Shown here: positions 1 through 8,192 of the stretch, one piece after another
Layout of the letters: the number at the start of each line of letters is the position of its first letter
Numbering within the stretch: position 1 is the first letter of the stretch
NCBI RefSeq assembly: GCF_000718985.1
Contig: NZ_JODL01000002.1
Coordinates: 310,001 to 374,000, forward strand
Length of the DNA stretch: 64,000 bases
Source of the DNA: Streptomyces megasporus
GTDB taxonomy: Bacteria; Actinomycetota; Actinomycetes; Streptomycetales; Streptomycetaceae
Reading direction: 5' to 3'
Made by a program: the position numbers and the translations under genes
Notes under the pieces: model-generated
Databases searched by the model: none
Told to the model about the DNA's origin: nothing
What the model saw: the letters and a program-made list of their open reading frames with translations, nothing else

Positions 1-2
1 CA

Positions 3-371
3 CCGACCGGCGAGGCGGGGGACGGCCGGGACCGGGGTCAGACGATCGTCGAGTTCGTGGGCATGCTGCCCATCATCCTGGCCGCGCTGGCGATGATGTG
101 GCAGTTCGTCCTGATCGGCTACACCTTCACCCTCGCGGGGAACGCGGCCGACGAGGGCGCCCGCGCGGCGGCGGTGGACGGCGACTGCCAGGCGGCGGCG
201 CGGGAGGACCTGCCGAGCGCGTGGCAGGGGGAGATCGCCTGCGGCCCCGGAGCGCCCGGCATGGTCACGGCGACGGTGCGGCTGAAGGTCCCGGTGCTCT
301 TCCCGGGCGTCGCGAACCTTCCGCTGACGATCACCGGGAAGGCGGGAGCGGTGGAGGAGGAACCGCGATGA
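3..371 (+). CDS. TadE-like pseudopilin (5'-truncated by window edge)
   Basis: This is the 3' part of a TadE-family pilus assembly protein; the reading frame is open to the window's left edge, so the true start lies outside. The visible N-terminus carries the prepilin-like junction G-QTIVE, with Glu at +5 after the Gly, followed at once by a hydrophobic helix (MLPIILAALAMMWQFVLIGY). This is the class III signal expected for processing by a TadV-type prepilin peptidase, and one is encoded 7 kb downstream. The stop overlaps the next start as ATGA, so the two pseudopilins are probably translationally coupled. The small size and single membrane helix fit TadE rather than TadG. Confidence 0.8.
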   Translation, partial: PTGEAGDGRDRGQTIVEFVGMLPIILAALAMMWQFVLIGYTFTLAGNAADEGARAAAVDGDCQAAAREDLPSAWQGEIACGPGAPGMVTATVRLKVPVLFPGVANLPLTITGKAGAVEEEPR

Positions 372-781
372 ACGTCCACCACTCACACCGGCACCACTCC
401 CGTCGACCCCACCGCCTCCGACGGTTCCACCGGCGGCGCCGCGCGGACGCGGGCCAGGCCTCGCTGGAGTTCGTGGGCTTCCTGCCGCTGTTGCTGCTGC
501 TCGGACTCGCCGGAATCCAACTCGGCCTCGTGGCCTACGCCGCCCAGCAGGCCGGCACGGCGGCCCGCGCCGCCGCCCGCGCCGAGTCCGTCGAGGACGG
601 GAGGATCGGCGGCGAGCGGGCCGGTCGCGCCGCCGTCAGCGACTGGCTCTCGGTCGACTTCGGCATGGGCGTCTCGGAGGACGAGGTGACCGTCACCGCC
701 TCGGTCACCATCCCGTCGGTCATCCCCGGCATCGACGACTTCGGGGAGGTGAGCAGACGGTCCACCATGCCCCGCGAGTGA
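368..781 (+). CDS. TadE-like pseudopilin, second copy
   Basis: A 137-residue TadE/TadF-type pseudopilin. A basic, His/Arg-rich leader of about 33 residues precedes the junction G-QASLEF, with Glu at +5, and a long hydrophobic helix (VGFLPLLLLLGLAGIQLGLVAY). The rest is a short extracytoplasmic domain. The ATG overlaps the stop of the preceding TadE gene. The pair probably forms minor pilins or an assembly platform for the Flp pilus. The His/Arg tract in the leader is longer than usual and may only reflect the GC-rich leader. Confidence 0.8.
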   Translation: MNVHHSHRHHSRRPHRLRRFHRRRRADAGQASLEFVGFLPLLLLLGLAGIQLGLVAYAAQQAGTAARAAARAESVEDGRIGGERAGRAAVSDWLSVDFGMGVSEDEVTVTASVTIPSVIPGIDDFGEVSRRSTMPRE

Positions 782-878
782 GGCCCCGTGAGCCGAGGCC
801 CGCGAGCGACGCCCGGCCGGCACACCCCGCCCGTGCCCGCGCACGACCGCACCCCCGTACCACCAGAAGGAGTCACCG

Positions 879-2216
879 ATGAGCCTGAGGGCGCGCGTCA
901 ACGCTCCCGAGACGGCCGGCGGCCGGCAGGAGGAGAGCCACCTCGTCGCGGTCTACCGCGCCAAGCTGCTGGAGGAGATCGACCTCGCGGAGATGTCGTC
1001 CCTCGCCGCGGCCGAGCGCCGGGTCCGGCTGGAGAGGGTCCTGGGGCACATCATCAGCCGGGAAGGCCCCGTGCTGTCCACACACGAACGCGCGCTCCTC
1101 ATCCGCCGCGTCGTGGACGAGGCCCTGGGCCTGGGCATCCTGGAACCGCTGCTGGAGGACGCCTCCATCACCGAGATCATGGTCAACGGACCCGATCAGG
1201 TGTTCGTGGAACGGGCCGGCCGGGTCGAGCGCCTCCCCATCCGCTTCGCCTCCACCGAGCAGTTGATGCAGACCATCGAACGCATCGTCTCCACCGTCAA
1301 CCGCCGGGTCGACGAGTCCAACCCCATGGTCGACGCCCGGCTCCCCTCCGGCGAGCGCGTCAACGTCGTCATCCCGCCGCTCTCCCTGTCCGGACCCACC
1401 CTCACCATCCGCCGCTTCCCGCGCGCCTACACCCTCCACGAGATGATCGGCCTGGGCTCCCTGGACGAGCGGATGCTCCTGCTGCTGTCCGGGCTGGTCC
1501 GCGCCCGGTTCAACATCGTCGTCTCCGGCGCCACCGGCTCCGGCAAGACCACCCTGCTCAACGCCCTCTCCGGCCTGATCCCCGACGGCGAACGCATCAT
1601 CACCATCGAGGACGCCGCCGAACTCCGGCTCCAGCAGAGCCACGTCATCAGCCTGGAGAGCCGGCCCGCCAACGTCGAGGGCAAGGGCCGGATCACCATC
1701 CGCGACCTGGTCCGCAACTCCCTGCGGATGCGTCCCGACCGCATCATCGTCGGCGAGGTCCGCGGCGGGGAGACCCTGGACATGCTCCAGGCGATGTCCA
1801 CCGGCCACGACGGGTCGCTCGCCACCGTCCACGCCAACAGCGCCGAGGACGCCCTGATGCGGCTGCAGACGCTCGCCTCGATGTCGGAGGTGAAGATCCC
1901 CTTCGAAGCGCTGCGGGACCAGATCAACAGCTCCCTCGACGTCATCGTCCAACTCGGCCGCTACCCCGACGGCTCCCGCCGCGTCAGCGAGATCGCCGTC
2001 CTCGACTCCCGCGGCCGGGAGGAGTACCGCATCGCCACCGTGTGCCGCTTCGACGCCCGGCCCATGGGCGCGGACGGCGCGGTGCGCGGCGCCTTCCGGT
2101 GCCTCCCCCTGCCGCGCCGCGTGGCCGAACGCCTCCATCTGAAGGGGGAGGCCGTCCCGCCGGCCTTCGGCGTCGCCCGGGACGACAGCCAACTGCTCAC
2201 CAGAGAAGCCACCTAG
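879..2216 (+). CDS. tadA: Tad pilus assembly ATPase TadA/CpaF
   Basis: A 445-residue secretion ATPase of the CpaF/TadA family that powers Flp pilus assembly at the inner face of the membrane. The Walker A motif GATGSGKT lies near residues 217-224. The Walker B/Asp-box region reads RIIVGEVRGGE, followed by a His-box-like segment (GHDGSLATVHANS). The N-terminal all-alpha CpaF domain (ITEIMVNGPDQVFVERAG) is present. The ATG is preceded by AGAAGGAG with good spacing. tadB and tadC follow within 20 bp. The C-terminal 50 residues are variable and not diagnostic. Confidence 0.95.
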   Translation: MSLRARVNAPETAGGRQEESHLVAVYRAKLLEEIDLAEMSSLAAAERRVRLERVLGHIISREGPVLSTHERALLIRRVVDEALGLGILEPLLEDASITEIMVNGPDQVFVERAGRVERLPIRFASTEQLMQTIERIVSTVNRRVDESNPMVDARLPSGERVNVVIPPLSLSGPTLTIRRFPRAYTLHEMIGLGSLDERMLLLLSGLVRARFNIVVSGATGSGKTTLLNALSGLIPDGERIITIEDAAELRLQQSHVISLESRPANVEGKGRITIRDLVRNSLRMRPDRIIVGEVRGGETLDMLQAMSTGHDGSLATVHANSAEDALMRLQTLASMSEVKIPFEALRDQINSSLDVIVQLGRYPDGSRRVSEIAVLDSRGREEYRIATVCRFDARPMGADGAVRGAFRCLPLPRRVAERLHLKGEAVPPAFGVARDDSQLLTREAT

Positions 2217-2232
2217 GAAGCCGGCACCCGAC

Positions 2233-3171
2233 ATGGACAATCTCGCGTTGCCGACGATCGGCGCCACCCTGCTCGCCGGGGCGCTCGCCGTCGCGGGCAT
2301 CCACGCCTACTCCTCCGGCAGGGCGCAGCGCCGGGCACTGATCGAGCGGCTCTCGCAGACCGGGGGCGCGGGGACGCACGGACGCCGCCGCAGGTTCACC
2401 GGCGTCGACCGGCGGCTGAGGAGGACCGGACTCGGCCGGAGGATCGAACTCAGACTCGCTGCCACCGGCCTGGATCTGACCCCCGGCGAGTTCCTCGTCT
2501 ACATGACGGCGGTGGTGGCCGGTCTGTGGCTGCTCGCCTCCTCCGTCCTGGCGCCCTTCTTCGGGCCGATCGCCGGACTCGTGGGCGTCTGGAGCGCCAA
2601 CGCCTTCCTCACCTGGCAGCGCAACCGCCGCATCGAGGCCTTCATCGCCCAGCTCCCCGAGCTCTCCCGCGTCCTGGCCAACGCCACCCGGGCCGGGCTC
2701 GCCCTGCGCACCGCCCTGGACATGGCGGCGGAGGAACTCGACGCCCCCGCCGGCGACGAGCTCGCCAAGGTCACCGCCCAACTGGCCGTGGGCCACTCCA
2801 TCGACGACGCCCTGAACGAACTCGCCGACCGGCTCCCCTCCCGCGAACTGGTCGTCCTGGTCACCACCCTGGTGCTCTCCAACCGGGCCGGGGGCGCGGT
2901 CGTCAGCTCCCTGCAGAACCTCACCCACACCCTGGAGGAGCGCAAGGAGACCCGGCGCGAGGTCCGCACCCAGCTCTCCCAGGTGAACGTCACCGCCTAC
3001 ACGGTGCCGGCCATCGGCCTGGGCGCCATGCTGCTGATCAACACCATCGAACCCGGCGCCCTGGACCGGGTCACCGGGAGCTTCGCCGGCCAGGTCGCCG
3101 TGGTCGTCTCCCTGGCGCTGTACGTCCTGGGGTTCGTCGCCATCCGCCGCATCTCCCGGATCGACGTCTGA
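2233..3171 (+). CDS. tadB: Tad pilus inner-membrane platform protein TadB
   Basis: A 312-residue type II secretion F-domain membrane protein of the TadB kind. It has an N-terminal membrane helix (LPTIGATLLAGALAVAGIHAY), a pair of central helices (AVVAGLWLLASSVLAPFF...) and a cytoplasmic T2SSF helical domain with LPELSRVLANATRAGLALRTALDMAAEEL. Two helices close the protein. It should dock the TadA ATPase to the pilus base together with TadC. It begins 16 bp after tadA and ends 15 bp before tadC, so the three are surely one transcript. Confidence 0.92.
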   Translation: MDNLALPTIGATLLAGALAVAGIHAYSSGRAQRRALIERLSQTGGAGTHGRRRRFTGVDRRLRRTGLGRRIELRLAATGLDLTPGEFLVYMTAVVAGLWLLASSVLAPFFGPIAGLVGVWSANAFLTWQRNRRIEAFIAQLPELSRVLANATRAGLALRTALDMAAEELDAPAGDELAKVTAQLAVGHSIDDALNELADRLPSRELVVLVTTLVLSNRAGGAVVSSLQNLTHTLEERKETRREVRTQLSQVNVTAYTVPAIGLGAMLLINTIEPGALDRVTGSFAGQVAVVVSLALYVLGFVAIRRISRIDV

Positions 3172-3186
3172 GGGGGAGGGGAAGCC

Positions 3187-4074
3187 ATGGGTCTGCTGCT
3201 CGCGCTCCTCATGGGGCTCGGTGTCCTCGGGATCTTCGCCGGCGTCCGCATGTACCGCGGCGAGACGAAACTCCCCGGCGACCTCGCGATCGCCCTGGAG
3301 GTCGGCTCCTCCCGCACCGGCGCCGTCGGCTCGGTCGTCGACCGGCTGGGCATGCGCTGGGCCCCGGCGGTGCTGCGCCTGATGGGGCCGGAGCGCGTCG
3401 ACCGCACCCGCCGCCGGATCAGCATGGCGGGCAACCCGGGCGGCCTGACCATCGACCGCTACGCGGCCCGCCGCGCCGTCTACGGCTTCCTGGGCTTCTT
3501 CGGCGCCCTGGTGATGCTGGCCGACGGGCAGCCGATCCCGGCCGTCCTGCTGGTCGCCTTCGGCCTCTTCTGGGCCGAGGTCGGCCTGTGGGTCGCCGTC
3601 CGCAAGCGCCGGGAGGACATCGAACGCACCCTCCCCGACTTCCTGGACGTCCTCGCGGTCGTCGTCAGCGCCGGACTCGGCTTCCGCCAGGCCCTGGAGC
3701 GGGTGGCGGAACGGTACGAGGGGCCCTGGGCGGACGAGCTGCGCATCACCCTGCGTCAGATGGACATGGGCGTCAGCCGCCGTCAGGCCTTCGACGAGCT
3801 GCGCAGGCGCAACGACTCCGAGCAGGTCGCGATGTTCGTCACCACGCTCCAGCAGGGCGAGGAACTGGGCGCCCCCATCGTCGACACCCTGATCTCCATC
3901 GCGAACGACATGCGGCGCGCCGACGCGCAGAACGCCCGACGCCGGGCGGCGAAGGCCGTCCCCAAGGCCACCATGATCGTCACCACCTTCATGGTGCCGG
4001 CGACCATCATCCTGATGGCCGCCGGCCTCCTCCTCGGCTCCGGAACCGACTTCGGCTCCTTTGCGGGGGAGTAG
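3187..4074 (+). CDS. tadC: Tad pilus inner-membrane platform protein TadC
   Basis: A 295-residue T2SSF-domain protein paralogous to TadB. It has an N-terminal helix (LLALLMGLGVLGIFAGVRMY), a central hydrophobic pair, the cytoplasmic signature TLPDFLDVLAVVVSAGLGFRQALERVAERY, and a C-terminal hydrophobic stretch ending shortly before the stop. A GGGGGAGGGGAAG ribosome site precedes the ATG. It completes the TadABC core. The 550 bp that follow carry no gene, so the pilin genes downstream probably have their own promoter. Confidence 0.92.
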   Translation: MGLLLALLMGLGVLGIFAGVRMYRGETKLPGDLAIALEVGSSRTGAVGSVVDRLGMRWAPAVLRLMGPERVDRTRRRISMAGNPGGLTIDRYAARRAVYGFLGFFGALVMLADGQPIPAVLLVAFGLFWAEVGLWVAVRKRREDIERTLPDFLDVLAVVVSAGLGFRQALERVAERYEGPWADELRITLRQMDMGVSRRQAFDELRRRNDSEQVAMFVTTLQQGEELGAPIVDTLISIANDMRRADAQNARRRAAKAVPKATMIVTTFMVPATIILMAAGLLLGSGTDFGSFAGE

Positions 4075-4627
4075 GGGGCAAGGGGGAGACGGGGCACGGC
4101 GACCACCACACCGAAGCGCCCCACGGTGCCGGACGCATCCGCACACGAAATCCGGGAGCAAACTTCCCATCGCCGCTCAAGTGGCGCTCCAGCACAGGGA
4201 GTGCGGAAGGTTTCGAATGCGCCACAGTACTGACTCATGTCTTCGCAACAGCAATGTGATGTGGCACAGTCAGTACCGGGCCCGGGGGCTTCCCGGGTGG
4301 GACGGTTCGGCCTGAGCGGCGGGGAGGCGGAGGTGACGGAGCCGATCGCGTCTTCGCCGAACCGCATGCCGACAACCGCGGCGCGGCCGGCGCGGCCCGG
4401 CCGAACACGGCACGGCGGGGAGAGACCCGCCATGACTGACCGGAACACACCTCCGAGGGACGGGAATTGGCCCCTGGGCCCCTGGAACGAGTCGGGTACA
4501 CCCGCGTACGTTTCCCATGCCACCGACAGGACCGGTTGCCCTGAAGCCGGTGACGGGAACGGTGTGGTGGGCACAGAATCGTATGTGTCGGCCGACGCGC
4601 GCTCGGCCGGACTCGGAGGGGAACACC
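4075..4627 (+). other. 553-bp gene-free spacer between tadC and the pilin genes, with crossing inverted repeats
   Basis: No convincing gene is visible. Reading frames through this stretch have no recognisable domain, and those that continue into the pilin genes do so from poor start sites. The notable structure is a pair of inverted repeats in crossing order at 4221-4276: GCCACA (4221-4226), GTACTGACT (4228-4236), then TGTGGC (4260-4265) and AGTCAGTAC (4268-4276). On RNA this would be a pseudoknot; on DNA it could be a compound operator. The region presumably holds the flp promoter, which I could not place with confidence. Confidence 0.5.
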
Positions 4628-4861
4628 GTGAGCGACAAACTGTTGAAGACCGCCGTCAACGCTCGTATCCGCGCTCGCGGTTGGCGGAACACCACGGTCG
4701 ACGCACTGCGACGCCGCTCGGACGAGGGCCAGTCCGCGGTGGAGTACATGGGCATCATCGTGGTGGTCGTGGCGATCATCATCGTGATCCTCAACACCAA
4801 CTTCGGCGACAGGATCTCGGCGGAGATCACCGAGCAGATCGAGAAGATCACCTCCAGGTGA
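4628..4861 (+). CDS. flp: Flp-family type IVb pilin
   Basis: A 77-residue pilin subunit. The GTG start is chosen because CGGAGGGG lies 8 bp upstream and because it gives the usual short basic leader. The prepilin site is G-QSAVEYMG, with Glu at +5 and Tyr at +6 as in Flp pilins. A strongly hydrophobic helix follows (IIVVVVAIIIVILN), then a short charged tail ending KITSR. It is the likely major pilin, processed by the peptidase encoded at 7275. Its stop overlaps the next start as GTGA. Confidence 0.9.
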   Translation: MSDKLLKTAVNARIRARGWRNTTVDALRRRSDEGQSAVEYMGIIVVVVAIIIVILNTNFGDRISAEITEQIEKITSR

Positions 4862-5496
4862 GTCGGGATTCCTCCGAGTCGGGACAGGCCTACCCCATCT
4901 ACCTGGCGGTGGTGGCGGGCCTGCTCTTCCTCGCGTTCGCGTTCTTCGCGGTCGGAATGGCCTCGGCGAGCCGCAACGACGCCCAGGGCGCGGCGGACGC
5001 CGCCGCGCTGGCCGCCGCACGGGAGGCCAGGGACGGCCTGCGGGACAACCTCCTGGACCTTTTCGACCCGGATGCCTGGGAAGACCTGCTCGACGGGAGG
5101 AGGCTGGGCAGCACGGGCGACCCCTGCGGCAGGGCATCGGAGTTCGCGCGGAAGAACGGCGCGGAACGGACCTCCTGCGAAAGGGTGTTCTCCCCCACCG
5201 GGTTCACGGTCGAGGTGAGGAACACCAAGCCGGTGGGAGACTCGTTGATCCCCGGCACGGAGCGGCAGTACGCCACGGCCGCCGCCACGGCCGTCATCGA
5301 GCCGCGCTGCCGTCTCCGGGAGGCCGAGGACATCGGGATCGGTGAGGAGGAAGACGGCGCTGAAGAAAAGGACGGCAAGGGACACGAGTTGATCTGTAGA
5401 GGGTTCGACGGGCCCGTCGAGATCGACCCCGACCGCCTCACCGACATCCTTCCGGAGCCGGAAGACCTGTTCTCCGTCCACTTGGCGGACCGGTGA
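4858..5496 (+). CDS. TadG-like pilus-associated membrane protein
   Basis: A 212-residue protein with an N-terminal SGQAYPIY junction, a single hydrophobic helix (LAVVAGLLFLAFAFFAVGMA) and the ASRNDAQGAADAAALAAAREARD segment typical of TadG/TadE-like putative Flp pilus-assembly proteins. The rest is an acidic exported domain with four Cys residues that may form disulfides (DPCGRAS, TSCERV, PRCRLR, ELICRG). The prepilin-type Glu at +5 is replaced by Ile, so processing by the prepilin peptidase is doubtful. The GTG start overlaps the flp stop, indicating coupling. Confidence 0.8.
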   Translation: MSRDSSESGQAYPIYLAVVAGLLFLAFAFFAVGMASASRNDAQGAADAAALAAAREARDGLRDNLLDLFDPDAWEDLLDGRRLGSTGDPCGRASEFARKNGAERTSCERVFSPTGFTVEVRNTKPVGDSLIPGTERQYATAAATAVIEPRCRLREAEDIGIGEEEDGAEEKDGKGHELICRGFDGPVEIDPDRLTDILPEPEDLFSVHLADR

Positions 5497-5525
5497 GCGA
5501 ACGACGAGCAGAGGGAACATGATTC

Positions 5526-6116
5526 ATGGGCACACGCGAGATCGGGAAGCTCCTGCGAGGCGCCGCCGTGGTGACGACGGCGACGCTGGCTCTCACCCTG
5601 ACTGCGTGCGGCGGGGGAGACGACGAGGCACCGGAAGCAGGCATCTCCTCCCAGTCGTCGGAGCAGGAGGGGCAGCAGAACGGGGAGAACACCGAGGACA
5701 GCGGTTCCGAGGACGGCAAGGCCATAGCGACGATCAACGGCGCGGACGGTGTGAATGTCATAGTGACCTCGGCGGCCCGTGACCGGGGTGGTTTCGTCAC
5801 TGTCAAGGGAAGAATCGAAAACACCAGTAACCAGGCGTACCTCTTCGATGGCTGGGCCACGGGCGACCTGGACTTTTCGGGTAAGGGCGCCTCGGTCGCC
5901 GGTATGACATTGGTCGACAAGAAGGGCAAGAAGCGCTACTACATCCTGCGCGACACCGACAACAACTGCCTGTGCACGATGTTCCCCGGTGGTCTCGGAG
6001 CCGGGAAGACCGCCGACTTCTTCGCCCAGTTCCCCGCCCCGCCGGCGAGCACGACCGAGGTCGACCTGCAGGTCCCCACCATGAGCAGCGCCACCGTCCG
6101 GATCACCGACAAGTGA
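5526..6116 (+). CDS. Secreted lipoprotein, unknown function, in the Tad locus
   Basis: A 196-residue lipoprotein. The signal peptide ends in the lipobox LTAC near residue 28, followed by a Gly/Asp/Glu-rich linker rich in Gln and Ser. The C-terminal domain (residues 60-196) has an Ig-like, DUF4352-type feel: GVNVIVTSAARDRGGFVTVKGRIENTSNQAY. It contains NNCLC and ends with a beta-rich stretch. It lies 30 bp after the TadG-like gene and 14 bp before an OmpA-domain gene, so it is likely co-transcribed. A role in anchoring or assembling the pilus outside the membrane is inference from position only. Confidence 0.75.
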   Translation: MGTREIGKLLRGAAVVTTATLALTLTACGGGDDEAPEAGISSQSSEQEGQQNGENTEDSGSEDGKAIATINGADGVNVIVTSAARDRGGFVTVKGRIENTSNQAYLFDGWATGDLDFSGKGASVAGMTLVDKKGKKRYYILRDTDNNCLCTMFPGGLGAGKTADFFAQFPAPPASTTEVDLQVPTMSSATVRITDK

Positions 6117-6129
6117 GAGGCGCGCAGCG

Positions 6130-6774
6130 ATGACGATCCGACCGCGCACCCTCGCGGTGCGGCGCACCGTGGCGGCGAGCGCCGGTGTCCTCCTCGCCGT
6201 CGGTGCCCTGACGGCGACGGCGGAGGGGACCGCCCGTGCCGAACCCAGTCCGAGCGCGCCCCAGGACTTCGCCCCCTCACCGTCTCCTCCGGTGAAGGTG
6301 GACCCGAACGCGCCCGGTCTGATGATGAAGGACGGGGCCACCCTCAAGGAGCCCAAGGTCCTCGACATCCGCTCCATCGTCGAGGAGGAGAGCGGCGCCG
6401 AACGGCGCGAGGACTCCAACAGCCAGACCAAGTTCACCCTCCAGGCCGAGGTGCTCTTCGGCCGGGACAGTGCCCGACTGAACGCCGACGCGCACGCCCG
6501 CATCCAGGACATCGCCGCGGAGATCGACAAGCAGGGCGCCGCGGAGGTCAACGTCTTCGGGTTCACCGACGACCTGGGCTCCTACGAGCACGGGGAGAAG
6601 CTCTCCAAGGAGCGCGCCGAGGCCGTCCACCGGCAGTTGTTGAAGGAGCTCTCCTCCGAGGTCACCTTCAACATCCGCGGCTACAGCGAGGATTACCCGA
6701 TCGCCGACAACTCCACCGAGGAAGGACGGAAGAAGAACCGTCGCGTGGAGGTCTCCTTCCCGCGCGGCGACTGA
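6130..6774 (+). CDS. OmpA-domain secreted protein
   Basis: A 214-residue exported protein. The signal peptide (RRTVAASAGVLLAVGALTATAEGTARA) is followed by a Pro/Ser-rich linker and a C-terminal OmpA/MotB peptidoglycan-binding domain (about 100-212). Diagnostic segments are VLFGRDSARLNADAHARIQDIA, VNVFGFTDDLGSYEHGEKLSKERAEAV and the closing GRKKNRRVEVSF. It should bind peptidoglycan. Its place after the lipoprotein, in the same direction, suggests an anchoring partner for the pilus or lipoprotein, which is inference. Confidence 0.88.
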   Translation: MTIRPRTLAVRRTVAASAGVLLAVGALTATAEGTARAEPSPSAPQDFAPSPSPPVKVDPNAPGLMMKDGATLKEPKVLDIRSIVEEESGAERREDSNSQTKFTLQAEVLFGRDSARLNADAHARIQDIAAEIDKQGAAEVNVFGFTDDLGSYEHGEKLSKERAEAVHRQLLKELSSEVTFNIRGYSEDYPIADNSTEEGRKKNRRVEVSFPRGD

Positions 6775-6796
6775 ACCGCGACCCGGCCCCCTCCGC

Positions 6797-7150
6797 TCAC
6801 GCCTCCAGCGCGACCCGCACGCCCGGTCGCACTCCCCAGCGCGCCAGGGCGCCCGCCTCGGCCTCCAGCACATGGCGGGCGCGCGGCCGGGGGAGTCCCA
6901 GACGGCCGGGCCGCATGGTCCGCACGGCCAGCACCCGCGACTCGCGGTCGAGGTAGGCGACGTCGATCGCGAAGCGCATCCGGAAGGTGTGCACACCGCT
7001 CGCCGGGGTGAGCAGGAGCGCCCCGTCGACGCCGTCGCGCCCCAGCAGACCGCGGGTGCGGGTGCGGTAGGACGCGGCGATCTCCACCGGGACGCCGTCC
7101 GCGCCCCCCTCGACGCGCAGCGTTCCCCTCCCGTCCCGCAGGCGGCCCAT
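6797..7150 (-). CDS. DUF192 family protein
   Basis: A 117-residue DUF192 protein. The family core is clear: RTRGLLGRDGVDGALLLTPASGVHTFRMRFAIDVAYLDRESRVLAV, then RHVLEAEAG and GVRPGVRVAL. Function is not established. DUF192 proteins are usually secreted, but no signal peptide is seen here. It is convergent with the OmpA-domain gene and divergent from the prepilin peptidase. It is common beside Tad pilus genes in Streptomyces, which is remembered context rather than something shown here. Confidence 0.85.
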   Translation of the reverse strand: MGRLRDGRGTLRVEGGADGVPVEIAASYRTRTRGLLGRDGVDGALLLTPASGVHTFRMRFAIDVAYLDRESRVLAVRTMRPGRLGLPRPRARHVLEAEAGALARWGVRPGVRVALEA

Positions 7151-7274
7151 GGCGTCCCTCCCGTGGTGTGCCGTGGCGTGGCTCCGGGCGCCGTTCTACC
7201 AGAGAGTCACCGGGGGAGGGGAGGCGTGGCGCGAGGCCCGTGCCCCCGGCGGCCGTCCGCCGTACGCTCACGGC

Positions 7275-8009
7275 GTGCGCCTCACGCTGATCGCCCTCGC
7301 CGCCGTCCACGGTGCCGTCGCCGGATCGCTCCTGCCGCGTGCCGCCTACCGGCTCGCCGTCGAGCCGGGGACGCCGTGGCGCGCGCACTGTCCCGCCGGG
7401 CACGCGCTGCCGGGATGGGCGGGACCCGCCCGGTGCGCGGAGTGCGGGAGGGGACGGGACGGTGGGTACGGGCCGGGTGCCGCGTCGGCGGCCACGGTCA
7501 CGGCGGTGGTGTGCGCGCTCGTCGCCGCGGCCGTCGGGGGGCGGCCGGAACTGGTCGTGTGGCTGCTGCTGGCGCCGTTCGCGGTGTTGCTGGCCATGGT
7601 GGACCACAGGGTCCACCGGCTGCCGGACGTCGTGACCCTGCCGCTCGCCGCGGGCGGCGCCGCCTTGCTCGGCGTCGCCGCGCTGCTGCCCGGAGCGGGC
7701 GGTAGCTGGCCCCGCGCCCTGCTGGGCGGGGTGGTGCTGGGCGGGGCGTACCTGGTGCTGTTCCTGGTCAACCCGCGCGGCATGGGCCTCGGGGACGTCA
7801 AGTTGGCGCTCCCGGTGGGGGTAGCTCTTGGGTGGTACGGCTGGGGCGCGCTCCTGACCGGGGCGTTCGCGGGTTTCCTGTTCGGCGCGGTCTACGGGTT
7901 GTCGCTGGTCGTCGCGCGTCGGGCGACCCGCAAGGCGGCCATGCCGTTCGGGCCGTTCATGGTGGCGGGGGCCCTGGTGGGGCTGCTGTCGGGAGGGCTG
8001 ACCGTGTGA
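7275..8009 (+). CDS. Prepilin peptidase (A24 family, TadV/PilD-like)
   Basis: A 244-residue polytopic aspartic peptidase. The two catalytic Asp motifs are AMVDHRVHRLPD (D110) and GMGLGDVKL (D174). It has about seven hydrophobic helices and a short cytoplasmic N-terminal segment with C39 and a CAEC pair (54/57), a remnant of the zinc-binding part of PilD. The GTG at 7275 is preferred over in-frame starts further upstream because it places the first membrane helix at the N-terminus. It should mature the pilin precursors encoded at the left of the window, whose GQ junctions and +5 Glu are intact. Confidence 0.9.
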   Translation: MRLTLIALAAVHGAVAGSLLPRAAYRLAVEPGTPWRAHCPAGHALPGWAGPARCAECGRGRDGGYGPGAASAATVTAVVCALVAAAVGGRPELVVWLLLAPFAVLLAMVDHRVHRLPDVVTLPLAAGGAALLGVAALLPGAGGSWPRALLGGVVLGGAYLVLFLVNPRGMGLGDVKLALPVGVALGWYGWGALLTGAFAGFLFGAVYGLSLVVARRATRKAAMPFGPFMVAGALVGLLSGGLTV

Positions 8010-8068
8010 ACCGGCCCGTCGGTGCGCGCGGCACACCCCGGCAGGGGCTATGGTGGAATCCCCCCCTC

Positions 8069-8102
8069 GGGCCGGTCCGTAACCCCCCCCACGGACCGGC
8101 CC
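8069..8102 (+). terminator. Intrinsic terminator-like hairpin after the prepilin peptidase gene
   Basis: A perfect 12-bp stem (GGGCCGGTCCGT / ACGGACCGGCCC) with a 10-nt loop of mostly C, 60 bp after the stop. It lies between convergent genes and could serve both strands. There is no long T tract, as is usual in Streptomyces. Confidence 0.75.
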
Positions 8103-8132
8103 GCTTTGCGTTCCCCGCCGTTCCCCGTCCTG

Positions 8133-8173
8133 ACACCCGGACGCCCGGACGCCCGGACGCCCGGGTGCCCGGA
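8133..8173. repeat. Five-unit 8-bp tandem repeat
   Basis: Five consecutive 8-bp units of the form ACGCCCGG, with variation in the first and last copies (ACACCCGG and GTGCCCGG). They sit in the short spacer between two convergent gene ends. This is probably a slippage-prone simple repeat; no function is implied. Confidence 0.7.
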
Positions 8174-8192
8174 CCGGCGGTGGCCGGGTGGC

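Noticed and set aside
2197..4170. A 657-codon antisense frame across tadB and tadC.
   Set aside because: Shadow frame; no domain, no ribosome site, opposite to coupled tad genes.
8133..8173. A CRISPR-like array.
   Set aside because: Contiguous 8-bp units without spacers are a simple tandem repeat. No CRISPR array or cas gene was seen anywhere in the window.
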